Assembly (NCBI RefSeq): GCF_016817355.1
Contig: NZ_JADOTT010000006.1
Span: 124,001-188,000 of the forward strand
Reading direction: 5' to 3'
Origin: Maricaulis parjimensis
GTDB taxonomy: Bacteria > Pseudomonadota > Alphaproteobacteria > Caulobacterales > Maricaulaceae
Length of the DNA stretch: 64,000 nucleotides
In this document: one piece after another, positions 10,352-20,328 of the stretch
Layout of the letters: each line of letters begins with the position of its first letter
How positions within the stretch are numbered: position 1 is the first letter of the stretch
The notes under the pieces: generated by a model
Database searches by the model: none
What the model was told of the DNA's origin: nothing
Seen by the model: the letters and a program-made list of their open reading frames with translations, nothing else
Position numbers and translations under genes: made by a program

Positions 10352-11152
10352 ATGCATTATGCGGTTGGAAAATCGCCCATTTTCATCGGTGGAGCGCCCC
10401 GTTCAGGGACCACTTTGCTGCGCGCGATCGTCAATGCCAGCCGCAATATTGTCTGCGGACCGGAAATGCGCGTCATTCCCGCGCTCTGCCATCTCAACCA
10501 GCAGATCGAGGACGGGCATCTGGATGTGCTGGAGGCCAATTACGGGCTCGATGCCCAGGCCCTGCACGACCGCTTTGCCCGCACGATCGACCGCCTCCTC
10601 ACCCCGCTGCACCACAAAACCGGTGCGCGCGTGGCAGAAAAGACCCCGGCCAACATCCTCCACTTCCCGCGCCTGCGCCGCCTGTTTCCCGACAGTCCGC
10701 TGATCGCCGTTGTGCGCGATGGCCGCGATGTCGTGGCCTCGCTCCTGTCGATGGACTGGACCGATGCCCGCACCGGCCAGCCTATGGCCATCACGCGCGA
10801 TGCCACAGCGGCCGCCCGGCTCTGGGTGCAAAGCGTCGAGGCCGGCCGCAAGCTGGCGGATGATCCCGGCTTCATCGAGCTGCGCTATGAACGCCTCGCC
10901 AGCGATCCCCAGGCCGAGATCGGGCATTTGTTCGACCGGCTGGGCGAGGATGAGGCCGCCCTGGCACGGGCCCTCGATCACGTCCGGCATTTCGACCGCG
11001 CGGCCGGTCAGGCGGAAAGCTCTGCCGAGCGCGTCTCCCAGCCGATCGACAAAACGGCCATCGGCCGCTGGCAGCGCGACCTGACACCGGGACAGATCCG
11101 CCAGGTGGAGCATGAGGCCGGGCCGGTGCTGGAGGCCTTGGGCTATGTCTGA
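10352..11152 (+). CDS. Sulfotransferase family protein (first of pair)
   Basis: This 266-residue PAPS-dependent sulfotransferase-fold protein has the 5'-phosphosulfate loop near the N-terminus (GGAPRSGTTLL, residues 13-23). The 3'-phosphate region is seen in IAVVRDGRDVVASLL. The family transfers sulfate to hydroxyl or amino groups of small molecules, lipids or glycans, and the acceptor here is unknown. There is no signal peptide. I chose the ATG at 10352 with AGGGG upstream, and a GTG six bases earlier is possible. It overlaps the next gene by eight bases, and the two proteins are clearly related, so they form an operon of paralogues. Confidence 0.9.
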   Translation: MHYAVGKSPIFIGGAPRSGTTLLRAIVNASRNIVCGPEMRVIPALCHLNQQIEDGHLDVLEANYGLDAQALHDRFARTIDRLLTPLHHKTGARVAEKTPANILHFPRLRRLFPDSPLIAVVRDGRDVVASLLSMDWTDARTGQPMAITRDATAAARLWVQSVEAGRKLADDPGFIELRYERLASDPQAEIGHLFDRLGEDEAALARALDHVRHFDRAAGQAESSAERVSQPIDKTAIGRWQRDLTPGQIRQVEHEAGPVLEALGYV

Positions 11153-12017
11153 GGCGGAGACCGCCGAGGCCATGAAACCCGCCGACACCCAGGGCGCCCG
11201 CATTGTCTTTGCCGGCGGCTGTCCGCGCTCCGGCCTGACCCTGCTGCGCCGCATGCTCAGCCCGCACAGCAAGATCGAGTGCGGCCCCGATACCGGCCTG
11301 CCGCCCTCCATCGCCATGCAATGGCAGGCCTTTGCCAGCCAGCTGGGTGATCTGCACGCGCGCGATTTCGATCTGCAGGCCGAGGATATGCGCCGCGCCA
11401 TGGCGGAACTCCTCACCGGCCTGTTCGACACGCCGCTCTCGCGCTTTCCCGATCATGTCCTGATCGAGAAGACCGCGCTCAATGTCGCCGTGTTCGAACA
11501 ATTGGGCCGCCTCCTTCCCGAAGCGCGCTTTATCCATGTTGTGCGCGATGGCCGCGATGTCGCCACCTCCCTGATGGAGCGCGACTGGAAAGACGCCAAT
11601 GGCACGCCCTTCCCCCATGTCAGTCGTCCGGACGCGGCGCTGAAATACTGGAGCGATCTGGTCACAATCGGACTGAAGGCGGAACGCGCCCTGCCGGGCC
11701 GCGTTCTGCGCGTGCCTTATGAGGAACTCGTGCGCCGTCCCAAGGCGACGCTGACCGCCGTGTGTGAATTCCTGGATCTCGACTATGAGCGGACGCTCGT
11801 CCACTTCGCCGGCTATCCGATCGAGCTGAAAGGCCTGGAACGCGACAGCCTGCCCCTGATCAACAAACCCCTCACCCAGCGCCGTGTTGGCTCGGGCGTG
11901 GATCTGGACGCCCTCGTCGCACCGCAGACACGGCAATTGCTGGACATGCTCGGCTATGGCGAGCCGGAAACGCCGGCCGAACGGCGCAAACGGCTCAGGA
12001 AGACGATCCGGCGTTAA
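11145..12017 (+). CDS. Sulfotransferase family protein (second of pair)
   Basis: This 290-residue paralogue of the preceding protein shares with it FIHVVRDGRDVATSL and the following DWxDA. Its PAPS loop reads GGCPRSGLTLL (residues 24-34), with Leu in place of the first Thr of the usual SGTT, so cofactor binding may differ. It ends in a basic tail (RRKRLRKTIRR). The ATG at 11145 lies inside the end of the upstream gene (ATGTCTGA), which suggests translational coupling. A sterol-desaturase-like membrane protein follows 53 bases downstream. A joint role in modifying a lipid is an inference from position only. Confidence 0.88.
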   Translation: MSEAETAEAMKPADTQGARIVFAGGCPRSGLTLLRRMLSPHSKIECGPDTGLPPSIAMQWQAFASQLGDLHARDFDLQAEDMRRAMAELLTGLFDTPLSRFPDHVLIEKTALNVAVFEQLGRLLPEARFIHVVRDGRDVATSLMERDWKDANGTPFPHVSRPDAALKYWSDLVTIGLKAERALPGRVLRVPYEELVRRPKATLTAVCEFLDLDYERTLVHFAGYPIELKGLERDSLPLINKPLTQRRVGSGVDLDALVAPQTRQLLDMLGYGEPETPAERRKRLRKTIRR

Positions 12018-12070
12018 GTGCGACCTTGTTCGCTATTGCGCGCTGAACAGAAGCCTTCCATCGTCGCTTC

Positions 12071-12790
12071 ATGTTGGTCCTTTTCTTCACCGCTGCGCTC
12101 TTCACGATCATTTTCACGCGAGAGGTCATAGCGCCCGCTTCAGGGGCCAGCTGTGACAAGCGATGGAGAATCATTGCCGGCGCGCTGAATGCAGCCAATC
12201 TCGGGGTTGTCATACTCGCCGGCTGGCTGTTCGAAGCGCCCATCAGCGAGCACGCCATTCTGCCTCTTGCGGACAACATCCCGTGGCTGGCGCAAGCCCT
12301 GATCGTTTTCTTGACGGCCAGCCTGTTCGCCTATGGCTGGCACCGCCTGACCCATGCCTCGGACACGCTGTGGCGCTGCATTCATCAGCTCCATCACAGC
12401 CCGTCGCGCATTGAGGCCCTGACGGCATTTTACGTGCATCCACTCGATAGCTTTCTCGCCAGCATGATCAACGGTCTCGTCGCCTATTGGATATTCGGCG
12501 TCGGCCCGGAGGTGGCGGCACTCGTGCTTTGCTGGGTGGCTCTGTTCAATCTGGTCGCCCATGCCGATCAGCGAACACCCTGGTGGCTGGGTTTCATCCT
12601 GCAACGCCCGGAAATGCATCGCCTGCATCACGAAAGACACCAGCATCGTTCGAATTACGGTCTACCGCTTTGGGACCTGATCTTCGGCACTTGGCGAAAC
12701 CCGAAGACGAGCACGGTTGAATGCGGCTTCACTCCCGACCGCGAGTACCGCGTGAAAGACATGCTGCTGATGCGCGATGTGGATGGATAG
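12071..12790 (+). CDS. Sterol desaturase / fatty acid hydroxylase family membrane protein
   Basis: This 239-residue di-iron membrane oxygenase has the three histidine clusters that bind iron in the fatty acid hydroxylase superfamily: HRLTH, HQLHH, and HRLHH followed by HQH. Hydrophobic segments near residues 1-20, 38-55, 75-95 and 125-165 set it in the inner membrane. The family hydroxylates or desaturates lipids such as sterols, fatty acids, sphingolipids or carotenoids, and the substrate is not readable. No clear Shine-Dalgarno is visible before the ATG. It ends four bases before a convergent hypothetical gene. GC content drops somewhat here and in the next gene. Confidence 0.88.
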   Translation: MLVLFFTAALFTIIFTREVIAPASGASCDKRWRIIAGALNAANLGVVILAGWLFEAPISEHAILPLADNIPWLAQALIVFLTASLFAYGWHRLTHASDTLWRCIHQLHHSPSRIEALTAFYVHPLDSFLASMINGLVAYWIFGVGPEVAALVLCWVALFNLVAHADQRTPWWLGFILQRPEMHRLHHERHQHRSNYGLPLWDLIFGTWRNPKTSTVECGFTPDREYRVKDMLLMRDVDG

Positions 12791-12793
12791 GCT

Positions 12794-13306
12794 CTAAGCG
12801 TTCGAAGAGCGACTTGAATGCGTCACAAAATCCTGGCGCATCGCATTCATGCTTTGCACCAACTCATCGAGAGGTTCCGGCAGAGGCACACCGAGCCAGT
12901 CATTCCGCTTGCAAAGCCAACGGGTCAAACGCCGATAAACGCCCGATGAAGCCGTCTCATTATCAAAAACGATCATGCGGGACCCACCCATGGCCCAGAG
13001 ACTGAAGTCCGAACAATCAGACCAATGGACCCGGCGCCGTCGAAGGATGCCAATCTCGTCGAACCCATCGGAGTCAAATTTCAATACTGTTCGGTCTTTG
13101 GAGCGATAGACAGCCAACGAAATTGCGTGTGCGGCATACCAGCCGGTGGCAATGAAGAACATGCTGGCGAGAAATACGAGCCCTCTTTCAGCCTGTTGTA
13201 TCCAAACTCCGGCCAGTGCTCCCACGGCAATAAAAAACAAGCCACAAGGAACCATCAAAGCGCGCCAAACTGGCGCACGCTGAATCCGGACTTCCTTGGC
13301 ACTCAC
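12794..13306 (-). CDS. Hypothetical two-TM membrane protein
   Basis: This 170-residue protein has two close membrane helices (about residues 17-37, VPCGLFFIAVGALAG, and 43-66, LVFLASMFFIATGWY), then a cytosolic part of about 100 residues. That part has a PH-like feel: strands with DGFDEIGILRRRRVHWSDCSDF, then an amphipathic helix. I do not recognise a named family. It resembles the general plan of small bacterial membrane proteins with a C-terminal PH-type domain. Its GTG start overlaps the TGA of the RsmB-like gene (GTGA), so it is translated from that operon. The coding GC is lower than in its neighbours. Confidence 0.7.
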   Translation of the reverse strand: MSAKEVRIQRAPVWRALMVPCGLFFIAVGALAGVWIQQAERGLVFLASMFFIATGWYAAHAISLAVYRSKDRTVLKFDSDGFDEIGILRRRRVHWSDCSDFSLWAMGGSRMIVFDNETASSGVYRRLTRWLCKRNDWLGVPLPEPLDELVQSMNAMRQDFVTHSSRSSNA

Positions 13307-14616
13307 CCCACCCGCTCCATCACGCAGATGTAGAACCCGTCCGTATCGGTGCGTCCCGGGGAGAGCTGGAGGGCGCCGTGGAGGCCGACGCAGGTTTCCA
13401 GGATTTCGCGGCCGCCCTCGGGCAGCTGGCCGGTGGCTTCGATCACGTCGAGCACGGGCACGGATTTGAACACGGCGGACTTCGCCAGGAAGTCGCCGAC
13501 CCGGTCCTCATTCTCTTCCGGCAGGACGGAGCAGGTGACATAGACCAGACGCCCGCCCGGCTTCACATAGTGCTGGGCGCGATCCAGCACGGTGTTCTGT
13601 TCCTCGATCCGCTTGGCCAGCGCGGTCGGCTTAAGACGCCATTTCGCGTCCGGACGGCGGCGCCAGGTGCCGGTTCCGGTGCAGGGCGCGTCGCAGAAGA
13701 CCACATCCATTTTCTCAACAAGATCAGACAAGGCCTTGTCTTCATTGCCATCCTTGACCTGGACATTGCGCGCATCGGCGCGCTTGAGGCGGGGCCAGAT
13801 GGCGCGCAGGCGGCGCCAGTCGATATCCCAGGCATGGACTTGTCCGGTATTCACCAGAAGGGCTGACAGGGCGAGCGTCTTGCCGCCCGCTCCGGCACAA
13901 TAATCAAGCACTTGCTGGCCCGGAACCACGCCGGAAGCCAGGGCTGCCAGCTGCGATCCGATGTCCTGCACCTCGACCCAGCCCTTGCCATAGGCGGGAA
14001 TGGCCTCGGCGGCCGCAGCCTTGCCACGCGGATCCCGCTGCGGAATCCGAATACCCGAGCTGACGAGTCGGCTTTTCTCGGCCGCTTTCAGTTTTGAACT
14101 TACTTCCTTGAAAGCCTTATCGAAATCGACCTTGGCTTCATTCACCCTCAGATCCACCGGAGCCCGCGAAGAGAGGGCCCGGCCCTCATCGGCAGCCGCC
14201 TCGCCGAAGGCGCGCAACAGGCTCGCTTCCAGCCATTCCGGCACGTCGGCGCGGATATGCAGCGGCGCATCGGAAATGTCCCGCGCCAGCCCTGCCCGCT
14301 CCGCCTCGGTGAGCTTTTCCGGCGCGTGGTCATCGCCCTCGAACAAGGCGTCGATCGCGTCTGCTTCCAGGCCCCAGACCCGGCCGACCGTACCCAGCGC
14401 CAGGGCGCGGGCACTGTCATCTTCCATGGCAAAAGCGGTGGAGGATTGATGGCGCAGCGCGTCCAAGACCAGACCGCCGATCCAGGCGCGATCGCCCGAA
14501 CCGGCGAAACGGTGCGCCTTGCCCCAGTCGCGCACGGCGTCTTTCACCGGCTGGTTCTGGCGGGTCAGTGTGTCGAGGATTTCGATGGCTGCAGCAATGC
14601 GGGCGCCGTCTCTCAT
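13303..14616 (-). CDS. RsmB/NOP-family RNA (cytosine-5) methyltransferase
   Basis: This 437-residue S-adenosylmethionine-dependent methyltransferase is of the RsmB/Fmu class, which forms 5-methylcytosine in rRNA. The N-terminal third looks like the NusB-like RNA-binding part. The catalytic domain has the SAM-binding stretch VLDYCAGAGGKTLAL, motif IV DAPCTGTGTWRR and motif VI VTCSVLPEENE, whose two Cys act in substrate release and catalysis. Alphaproteobacteria often carry several members, so I do not assign rsmB itself. It is followed with a 4-base overlap by a membrane protein gene and preceded by a palindromic repeat. Confidence 0.92.
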   Translation of the reverse strand: MRDGARIAAAIEILDTLTRQNQPVKDAVRDWGKAHRFAGSGDRAWIGGLVLDALRHQSSTAFAMEDDSARALALGTVGRVWGLEADAIDALFEGDDHAPEKLTEAERAGLARDISDAPLHIRADVPEWLEASLLRAFGEAAADEGRALSSRAPVDLRVNEAKVDFDKAFKEVSSKLKAAEKSRLVSSGIRIPQRDPRGKAAAAEAIPAYGKGWVEVQDIGSQLAALASGVVPGQQVLDYCAGAGGKTLALSALLVNTGQVHAWDIDWRRLRAIWPRLKRADARNVQVKDGNEDKALSDLVEKMDVVFCDAPCTGTGTWRRRPDAKWRLKPTALAKRIEEQNTVLDRAQHYVKPGGRLVYVTCSVLPEENEDRVGDFLAKSAVFKSVPVLDVIEATGQLPEGGREILETCVGLHGALQLSPGRTDTDGFYICVMERVG

Positions 14617-14633
14617 GGTGCGGGGTCCTCTTT

Positions 14634-14788
14634 CTTCCCCGTCTCATGGGGAAGTGGGCCGATGCGGAGCATCGGGTCGATGGGGCGCCGCATCAGCGGC
14701 GAATGATCTCGGCAGGCGATAGCACGAAACACGCGCTTCGCGCGCCCCTCCACCGCTGCGCGGCCCCCCTCCCCACACATGGGGAGGA
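14634..14788. repeat. Palindromic intergenic repeat element, subtype B copy 1
   Basis: Inverted arms: the left begins CTTCCCCGTCTCATGGGGAAG and continues TGGGCCGATGCGGAGCATCG. The right arm on the minus strand begins CCTCCCCATGTGTGGGGAGG and continues GGGCCGCGCAGCGG. The left arm is nearly identical over about 45 bases to the right arm of the element at 62.3 kb. It fills the gap between the DUF3088 gene and the rRNA methyltransferase gene, with no coding sequence of its own. Confidence 0.75.
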
Positions 14789-14794
14789 AAACAC

Positions 14795-15163
14795 CTATTT
14801 CGGCTGGGCACCGCCATAGCAGGCGGCAAGCTGGCGGCAAATGGTTTTGGGATTGGTATAGATCCGCAGCCCGTTCACCTCGGCTTCCGGATCCTGGTGC
14901 GCGGTCGTGCCGGCCGCCAGGATCAGGGTCGGGGCATTCTGGTGGTCTTCATCCAGCAGGGCGACGATCTCCGGGCGCGGACGCGGTGCGTCGATGCGCA
15001 CGACGCGGATGGATTTCATCCAGTGCGGATTGACCAGAAGCGCGCCTTCCATCGTGCAGCAATCGGCGCACAGCCAGGGCCCGCCATCGGCATCGTCCCA
15101 CTGACCGGTCAGCAGGAAGAGGATGTCCTGGTCCAGATCGAGAGCAGGCTGCTCATTCATCAT
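14795..15163 (-). CDS. DUF3088 family protein (thioredoxin-like)
   Basis: This 122-residue protein matches the DUF3088 pattern: an N-terminal strand DILFLLTGQWDD, a Cys cluster CADCCTMEG at about residues 32-40, the conserved PRPRPEIVALLDE, and the strand APTLILA. The layout is that of a thioredoxin-like fold with a CxxC at the head of helix 1. The function of the family is unknown, and a redox or metal-binding role is an inference. It starts in an ATGATGA that overlaps the stop of the MAPEG gene, so the two are co-translated. It is followed by a palindromic repeat. Confidence 0.82.
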   Translation of the reverse strand: MMNEQPALDLDQDILFLLTGQWDDADGGPWLCADCCTMEGALLVNPHWMKSIRVVRIDAPRPRPEIVALLDEDHQNAPTLILAAGTTAHQDPEAEVNGLRIYTNPKTICRQLAACYGGAQPK

Positions 15164-15576
15164 CGGCTGACCACCTCAACCGCCAGCACCACCCAGAAGG
15201 CCAGCAGCGCGATCACGCTGGCACCGAAGGCCAGGAAGCGCAGGCGCAGATTATTGGAGGTGATGTGGATGCCCGCATGCACGACGCGCAGGCCGAACCA
15301 GGTCCAGGCCAGCATCATCAGGATCGGACCGGCCGCGTTCAACGTCATGGCGAAGAGGATACCGGCATAGAAGAGGATCGGCGTTTCCAGCTGGTTCTGG
15401 AACGCATTGGAGAATTGCTGGACCTTCACCGGCCAGGCCTTCTGGCCCAGCACGATATCACCCACCTTCACCTTGCCGGACGACACAGAGGCAAAGCGCA
15501 TCCCCGCCGTCGTGAACAGAAGGGCGAAGGTCAGCGCGATTTGCGCCAGGACCGGATAGAGAAGAGCTTCAGACAT
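15160..15576 (-). CDS. MAPEG family membrane protein
   Basis: This 138-residue integral membrane protein has four hydrophobic segments, the size and layout of the MAPEG superfamily (eicosanoid and glutathione-metabolising proteins). The loop QQFSNAFQNQLETPILFYAG corresponds to the family's conserved Asn/Glu-containing region. Bacterial members are mostly of unknown function, and some have glutathione transferase or peroxidase activity. I chose the ATG at 15576 (MSEALLYP) because GGAG lies upstream. The 18 in-frame codons before it look non-coding. The downstream DUF3088 gene overlaps by four bases. Confidence 0.88.
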   Translation of the reverse strand: MSEALLYPVLAQIALTFALLFTTAGMRFASVSSGKVKVGDIVLGQKAWPVKVQQFSNAFQNQLETPILFYAGILFAMTLNAAGPILMMLAWTWFGLRVVHAGIHITSNNLRLRFLAFGASVIALLAFWVVLAVEVVSR

Positions 15577-15686
15577 CACACACTCCGTTGGGAAAGTCCG
15601 CGAGACTAGAAATCGGCCCCTACCGCGCAAGACGACGCCGGGACATGGCCTCCATACGCGGATAGAGGCTTGTCCCGGCGGCGCTT

Positions 15687-17243
<1,557 letters not shown>

Positions 17244-20200
17244 TCACAATTGGGGGGTGTCGGAGGGGGCGTCGAGGGCGGCGAGTTTGGCGCGGACTCG
17301 GGTGAGGGATTTGGTCGCGGTGCCATAGTCGTAGGGCATGTGTTCTGAGGTGTAGACGAGCAGCGAATTTTCAAAGGCCTGGACGGCCAAGTCGAGTTGG
17401 TCACGAGCATCGAAACCTTCTGCGTCCGCCATCGCCTCCCGGCAAAGGCCAATATTCTCTTGCGTCATCGCCCACAGAACCGGCATGTCGGTTGGGGTTC
17501 TTACCTGCAAAGCCGCCTCAAACGCCACAACAGCTTGCCCCAGCGCTCTCGCGCCGATTTCCCCGCCCTGCCGCTCCCCAAGGCTGGACAGCGCGATACC
17601 CAGATTGTTTTGCGTTGTCGCCCAATGAGCCGGCATGTCGGCTTGAGTTCGCACCTGCAGTGCCTCCTCCAACGCCCCTATAGCTTGGCGCAACGATCTC
17701 ACGCCCGCCTCCCCGCCCTGCCGCTCCCCAAGGCTGGACAGCGCGATACCCAGATTGTTTTGAGTCATCGCCCACTGAGCCGGCATATCGGCTTGTTTAT
17801 AGACCTGCAAAGCGGCCTCAAATGCTTCAGCAGCTTGTTCCAACGCTCTCGTGCCCGCCTCACCGCCTTGCCGATCCCCAAGGCTTCGAAGCGTGTTTCC
17901 CAGATTGTTTTGCACCGTTGCCCAGCCGGCTGGCATGTCGGCTTGCTTATAGACCTGCAAGGTCGCCTCATACGCCTCAACGGCTTGCCCCAGCGCTCTC
18001 GTGCCGGCCTCGCCGCCTTGCCGCTCCCCAAGGCGGGTGAGCGCATTACCCAAGTTGATTTGCGTCATCGCCCACTGAGCTGGCATGTCCGCTTGAGTTC
18101 TCACCTGCAAGGCCGCTTCAAACGCCTCAACAGCTCGACCCAACGCTTTGGCGCCCACCTCACCGCTCTGCCACTCTCCAAGACGGTACAACGCGGCGCC
18201 CAGGTTATTTTGCGCCGTTGCCCAGTCGGCTGGCATGTCGGCTTGCTTAAAAACCTGCAAGGCCGCCTCATACGCCTCAACAGATTGCCCCGCCGCTCTC
18301 GCGCCCGCCTCACCGCCCTGCTGATCCCCAAGGCTTCGCAATGCAATGCCCAGATTGTTCTGCGTCATCGCCCACTGAGTCGGCATGTCGGCTTGCTCAT
18401 AGACCTCCAAGGCCGCCTCAAAAGCCTCAACAGCTTGCCCCAGCGCTCTCGCGCCTGCCTCTCCGCCCTGTCGATCCCCGAGGCTTCGTAACGCAGTTCC
18501 GAGATTGTTCTGCGTCGCTGCCCAGTCTTTCGGCATGTCGGCATGCGTATAGACCTCCAAGGCCGCCTCAAAAGCCTCAACAGCTTGCTCCAGCGCTCTC
18601 GCGCCCGCCTCTCCGCCCTGTCGATCCCCGAGGATTCGCAACGCAATACCCAGATTATTCTGCGTCGCTGCCACGTCAGCCGGCATGTCGGCTTGCGTGT
18701 AGACCTGCAACGCCGCCTCAAACGCCTTAATAGCGCGGGCGTGGGCCGCCAAGCCAGGCATCAATTTTCCATAATCATCGCTCACATCGCCTTCGGAGAA
18801 GCGATATTGCGCCATGGCTTCCAGATCAAAGCCCTGCACGAGGTCCGCCGCAGCCGCGTAGTGATCAGCCGCCTCCATTAAGGCACCGCGCGCACGTGCG
18901 GCCTCCGCCCTTCGGGCCTTGAACTGCGCTGCCGTGATGGTTTCGAGGCGCTCGGCCTCTTTTGCTTCGTTTGCCGCCGCCACTTGTCGATTTCGCGCTA
19001 CCCGCGTTCGTTCGACGATTTGCATCTGTGCCGCATCCAACTCGGCAAGAGCCTCATCGGCACCTTCCACATCACCTTCCTGCACACGCTCCAACGCGCG
19101 ATCTCGAATGGACAACAAATCAGCAGGAATGGAGTTACTCGGATCTTGCAGCGCTGCAGTAAGGTCCACCAGAGCTTCGGCTTGTCCAAAAAAAGCGGTT
19201 TCCAGTGCCTCGTGCGGCAATTCAGGCCACAGACTGAGCGCTCTCAATATGCCTCGAGCCTGATCCTCACTGATCCCCTTCGCAGGCTTATCAAGCATCC
19301 GCTCGATAGACTGCCGGAGCCGCACATTCTCTGCCCTGTCGCGTTCACTCACCTCGATCAGGTAAGCGACCCCTTGATGCGTTTCCGCCAGGATCATGGC
19401 GTCAAGCTTGTGACGGAATGAAGCTTCGTTCTGACGCTTATTCTGAACCAAGGATTTGAAGGTCGGCCAAAATCCTTCTGTCTCGGATCGGAATTGCGCC
19501 ACGAAGCGCGCCGGCATTTCGCTATCCCAATTGGTGTCGTCAGACGCTGTGGCCGCCACCAACTCGCCAAACACCGTGTCTTGCATAGAGGCAATGAAGG
19601 TGCCGCGCGCCTCCTCCACGACGAGACCAAAATCACTCCCTGCGTTCACAAGCGCGGTCTGCCGAGCATCTGAAAAATCGAGCAATTCGATCGCCAACAG
19701 CGCCAGGCGATCTGCGTCGCAGAACAAGTCCTTTTCGGCCCCGGATTGTTCGGCAGGCGTGAACCAGGATCCGATGAATTCCGAGAACTGAACCGATTTC
19801 CGCACATTGTCGGCCAGAACTCCTGCGGTCACATCCTTGAGACGTGTTCTGGGCAGCTCGGCCCGCCCGTCCAAAATCTTGTCCGGGTCACATTTCAACT
19901 GTGCATCCAGCCAGGTTGAAATACGCATAAGAACGGGAGAACCCGCCACGCCATCCTTCAGGTCTTGGGCGCTCTGCAAAAGGACGCGCCTCGTCGCCTC
20001 AAGCCTTGCTTGCCTGATAGCTTTGAGCAGGAAATGGTTGGCAGGGACTGCCGCAGGGTCAGCCAACGCTTGCCAGTCTGAGCCCGCCTTCTGGGCCAGC
20101 CGTTTGGCAACATCATCACCAATTGCTCCAGCGACGGCAGCAACGACTAACGGACCGGACACACCAGCCGCACCCGTCGCCAACCCGGTCAATATTGTAC

Positions 20201-20267
20201 TCAGTGCCCCCAAAAAACCGCTCCGCTCACGCCGCAATCCGTCCGCATGCAAGCTTAGCGCGCTCAA
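17244..20267 (-). CDS. Large TPR-repeat protein with hydrophobic N-terminus
   Basis: This protein is about 1007 residues long. A Gly/Ala-rich hydrophobic stretch (about 18-55, ILTGLATGAAGVSG) could insert in a membrane. A charged helical region follows to about 330, then a helical linker with coiled coil (about 400-480, VARNRQVAAANEAKEAERLE). From about 533 to 932 there are eight near-identical 50-residue units, each with QNNLGIALRSLGDRQGGEAG and EAFEAALQVYxQADMP, flanked by decayed copies. These are TPR-like helix pairs for protein contact. I do not recognise the N-terminal part, and no enzyme motif was seen. The start is uncertain: TTG at 20267 gives the longest frame, but a TTG at 20213 has GGAG ahead of it. 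GC is visibly lower than in the neighbours, which suggests acquisition. No obvious partner gene lies next to it. Confidence 0.85.
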   Translation of the reverse strand: MSALSLHADGLRRERSGFLGALSTILTGLATGAAGVSGPLVVAAVAGAIGDDVAKRLAQKAGSDWQALADPAAVPANHFLLKAIRQARLEATRRVLLQSAQDLKDGVAGSPVLMRISTWLDAQLKCDPDKILDGRAELPRTRLKDVTAGVLADNVRKSVQFSEFIGSWFTPAEQSGAEKDLFCDADRLALLAIELLDFSDARQTALVNAGSDFGLVVEEARGTFIASMQDTVFGELVAATASDDTNWDSEMPARFVAQFRSETEGFWPTFKSLVQNKRQNEASFRHKLDAMILAETHQGVAYLIEVSERDRAENVRLRQSIERMLDKPAKGISEDQARGILRALSLWPELPHEALETAFFGQAEALVDLTAALQDPSNSIPADLLSIRDRALERVQEGDVEGADEALAELDAAQMQIVERTRVARNRQVAAANEAKEAERLETITAAQFKARRAEAARARGALMEAADHYAAAADLVQGFDLEAMAQYRFSEGDVSDDYGKLMPGLAAHARAIKAFEAALQVYTQADMPADVAATQNNLGIALRILGDRQGGEAGARALEQAVEAFEAALEVYTHADMPKDWAATQNNLGTALRSLGDRQGGEAGARALGQAVEAFEAALEVYEQADMPTQWAMTQNNLGIALRSLGDQQGGEAGARAAGQSVEAYEAALQVFKQADMPADWATAQNNLGAALYRLGEWQSGEVGAKALGRAVEAFEAALQVRTQADMPAQWAMTQINLGNALTRLGERQGGEAGTRALGQAVEAYEATLQVYKQADMPAGWATVQNNLGNTLRSLGDRQGGEAGTRALEQAAEAFEAALQVYKQADMPAQWAMTQNNLGIALSSLGERQGGEAGVRSLRQAIGALEEALQVRTQADMPAHWATTQNNLGIALSSLGERQGGEIGARALGQAVVAFEAALQVRTPTDMPVLWAMTQENIGLCREAMADAEGFDARDQLDLAVQAFENSLLVYTSEHMPYDYGTATKSLTRVRAKLAALDAPSDTPQL
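17470..18670. repeat. Tandem 150-bp repeat array inside the TPR gene (8 units)
   Basis: The DNA encoding the eight 50-residue units is itself a tandem repeat with period 150 bp. For example, the string GGCTGGACAGCGCGATACCC occurs at 17582 and again at 17732. Spacing is kept to multiples of three, so the frame stays open. Unequal recombination could change the copy number without breaking the gene. The sequence repeats directly rather than as short spaced palindromes, so it is not a CRISPR. Confidence 0.9.
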
Positions 20268-20328
20268 ACTTCGGAAGAAAACCCAATCGGGAAATCAAAT
20301 GTGGAGAGAGTGGACGGATCCTGCGCCC

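Noticed and set aside
17397-18491. Repeated plus-strand frame across the TPR repeat array
   Set aside because: The 150-bp period keeps every frame open. The minus-strand frame has the TPR pattern and continues into a long unique N-terminal half.
17470-18670. Regular repeats considered as a CRISPR array
   Set aside because: The units are 150 bp, coding and without unique spacers, and no cas genes are present.
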